A DNA stretch of 64,000 bases, taken from contig NC_010175.1 in the NCBI RefSeq assembly GCF_000018865.1, forward strand, positions 1,922,001 to 1,986,000, in the 5' to 3' direction. Positions within the stretch are counted from its first letter, which is position 1, and every line of letters begins with the position of its first letter. A model generated the notes under the pieces. That model was not told where the DNA came from and made no database searches. It saw nothing but the letters and a program-made list of their open reading frames with translations. The translations under genes and the position numbers were made by a program. Source of the DNA: Chloroflexus aurantiacus J-10-fl (GTDB lineage Bacteria; Chloroflexota; Chloroflexia; Chloroflexales; Chloroflexaceae). Positions 62,472 through 64,000 of the stretch are shown here, one piece after another.

Positions 62472-63398
62472 TTATGCCAGTTCATACACCGGTGTACACC
62501 AGTGCTGGTATTTCTTCACCCGACCACGCACCACATCGGCGTAGAGATTAACCAGCATTCTCCCAATCGGCCCAACCGTCCCGTCACCTATCGGGCGCCG
62601 GTCAATCTCAACAATAGGCTTGATCTCAGCACCGGTACCACAAAAGAAGGCTTCCTCGGCCACGTAGAGTTCGGTACGGTCAATTGGCGCCTCACGCACC
62701 GGAATGCCCAATTGATTGCGCGCTAACTCCATCACCACCTGGCGTGTAATCCCTTCCAGAATATCTCCACTGGTCGGTGGCGTGATCAACACTCCATTTC
62801 GCACGATAAAGAGGTTCGCTGCTGATGCCTCGGCGACGTGACCATCATTACTCAGCACAATGGCTTCATCATAACCGTTCAGCAACGCCTCACTCTTCGC
62901 CAGCGCCGAATTGAGGTAGGCGCCACAGGCTTTGGCCCGCGAGGGAATGATGTTATCGTCGATCCGTCGCCACGATGAAATACAGGCTTTGATTGCTGAA
63001 CCGGCCAGGTATTGTCCGAACCCGACGGCAAACATTGTGAAGCTGTCGGTCAGGCCGTGCAACTGAACGGCAATGGCCGGATCGCTCTTGTAGAGGAGTG
63101 GTCGGATGTAGACATCTTCGCGAAAGGCTTCTCGTCGCAACAGCTCAATTGTAATTTGACATAATTCTTCAGTGCTGTAGGGTAATTTCATCATCAAGAT
63201 ACGGGCCGAGCGATGGAGGCGCTCCATGTGTTCTCGCAGACAAAAGACATAGAGCTGTTGATGGTCAGGGTTCCAGTAGCCGCGTATCCCTTCAAAGCAA
63301 CCGGTACCATAATTGAGCGCATTGGTCATCACACTGACCTGTGCCTGCTCGATAGGGACAATCTCGCCGTTGAAGAAGGCAAAACGATTGTTGGGCAC
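62472..63398 (-). CDS. ilvE: Branched-chain amino acid aminotransferase
   Basis: This class IV PLP aminotransferase makes the last step in valine, leucine and isoleucine synthesis. The 308-residue protein has FFNGEIVPIEQAQVSVMTNALNYGTGCFEGIRGY at the start, PLP Lys156 in PSRAKACGAYLNS, and EAIVLSNDGHVAEASAANLFIV, all diagnostic of IlvE group I. D-amino-acid aminotransferase relatives lack this exact set. AAAGGAAACAAGCC precedes the ATG at 63398. Confidence 0.94.
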   Translation of the reverse strand: MPNNRFAFFNGEIVPIEQAQVSVMTNALNYGTGCFEGIRGYWNPDHQQLYVFCLREHMERLHRSARILMMKLPYSTEELCQITIELLRREAFREDVYIRPLLYKSDPAIAVQLHGLTDSFTMFAVGFGQYLAGSAIKACISSWRRIDDNIIPSRAKACGAYLNSALAKSEALLNGYDEAIVLSNDGHVAEASAANLFIVRNGVLITPPTSGDILEGITRQVVMELARNQLGIPVREAPIDRTELYVAEEAFFCGTGAEIKPIVEIDRRPIGDGTVGPIGRMLVNLYADVVRGRVKKYQHWCTPVYELA

Positions 63399-63507
63399 GG
63401 CTTGTTTCCTTTCTAGTTAGCGCGATGTATACATCGGATATTGTACCTTGTGGTCTGTAGGTCTGTTCTGAATGCACCGTCTGGCTGCGCGGTTGTGGCG
63501 CCTAACG

Positions 63508-64000
63508 TTAGCGATGCATGCCAACCAGTTGCGCTGTTGCACTGCGCAATTGCAAGTAGTTGCCGAGTATTGTAAGCCCAACGGCGCTGATGAACCCAAT
63601 CCCGGCAAACGCCAGCCATGGCAATGCGGGCAGATTGAATGCAGCGGCCAGATCGATCAACATGCCACCGCTCAGATTGCCCAGTCCACCACCTACCGCT
63701 AGCGCAAGTGCATTGACTCCGAAGTATGAACCGAGTGCTCGTTTGTCGGCCAACGCCGCTGCCACGCTCTGCTGCGCCGGTGTGGCGAGGAGAGTGCCAA
63801 AGGTGAAGATGATGACACATCCGATGAGGAGTGGAAAGGAGCCGGCCAGCGCAACCATCCCCAGGCCAAACGCCATCAGAGCAATGCCGAGGATTAAGAT
63901 GCTAAGCGGACGCAGCCAGCGCTCGAATAAGCTAATGACCGGTATTTGTAAGATGACGGTCATTCCTGCATTAATGCCGTAAATCCAGCGCACAGCATCG
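63508..64000 (-). CDS. MFS transporter, C-terminal part
   Basis: The frame is open to the window edge, so the gene begins beyond base 64000 and only about 164 C-terminal residues are visible. Five or six hydrophobic spans are seen (for example SILILGIALMAFGLGMVALAG, LLIGCVIIFTFGTLLATPAQQSVAAAL). The loop LFERWLRPLSILI and ADKRALGSYFGVNALALAVGGGLG fit the second half of a major facilitator. Substrate unknown. The stop is about 110 bases after the ilvE start, in the same direction. Confidence 0.8.
   Translation of the reverse strand, partial: DAVRWIYGINAGMTVILQIPVISLFERWLRPLSILILGIALMAFGLGMVALAGSFPLLIGCVIIFTFGTLLATPAQQSVAAALADKRALGSYFGVNALALAVGGGLGNLSGGMLIDLAAAFNLPALPWLAFAGIGFISAVGLTILGNYLQLRSATAQLVGMHR

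Overview
The window looks like chromosomal DNA of a Chloroflexota bacterium, most likely a Chloroflexus-type filamentous anoxygenic phototroph. This is inference from gene style, not from a marker gene. It rests on a CrtI-type carotenoid desaturase, secreted proteins whose C-termini carry the YLP-type motif common in Chloroflexota, LGFP-like repeats fused to a sortase, a T-box leader outside Firmicutes, moderately high G+C and many dispersed intergenic repeats. Genes are mostly ordinary housekeeping genes, separated by unusually repeat-rich intergenic DNA.

Layout. 1-13.2 kb: the end of a secreted Calx-beta protein, a C45-family hydrolase, trpC, a zinc-ribbon membrane protein, hpf, two tandem metallo-beta-lactamase-fold genes, a luciferase-like oxidoreductase and a histidine kinase/response regulator pair. 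13.4-21.2 kb: a large secreted C25-like protein with a 21-bp coding minisatellite and a 1403-residue double cyclase/ATPase/TPR regulator, both on the minus strand. 21.4-25.3 kb: nadA-nadB behind a near-consensus promoter with a palindromic operator, then a complete insertion sequence (16-bp terminal repeats, 5-bp target duplication) inserted exactly over the nadB stop codon. 25.3-30.5 kb: repeat-dense DNA with three small or secreted-protein genes, a tRNA-Arg(GCG) and ogt. 30.7-37.1 kb: trpS-trpE, a secreted glycosidase-like protein, and a TrpB2-type trpB under a tryptophan T-box. 37.3-44.8 kb: a YbjN-like gene, a structured non-coding segment, crtI, a CheW-like gene, a DUF429 gene, an MgtC-type membrane protein, a methyltransferase, ruvA and xpt.

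44.8-51.7 kb has the features of a replication-origin neighbourhood: clustered DnaA-box matches at 44.77-45.06 kb (with a second pair at 38.16 kb), followed by a DUF151 gene, a LysM/M23 peptidase, and parA-parB with a perfect 16-bp parS at the start of parA. Downstream are a PfkB kinase, a CDP-alcohol phosphatidyltransferase, gatC and a membrane protein. 51.8-64 kb: asnS, a 331-bp tandem array in an alternating A-B-A-B-A pattern, an M20 peptidase, a sortase, a membrane protein, a methyltransferase, fabZ, a 7-TM protein, ilvE and part of an MFS transporter.

How parts connect. Tryptophan supply and use is spread over three loci (trpC, trpS-trpE, trpB), only one of them with a visible T-box. The LPTTG-anchored DUF4397 protein and the sortase are a plausible substrate/enzyme pair although 28 kb apart. 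nadA and a tiny membrane-protein gene share the same 17-bp AGTGT-N7-ACACT palindrome, suggesting one repressor controls both. The intergenic repeats fall into at least three families that recur in both orientations. I found no CRISPR array, phage or obvious defence island.
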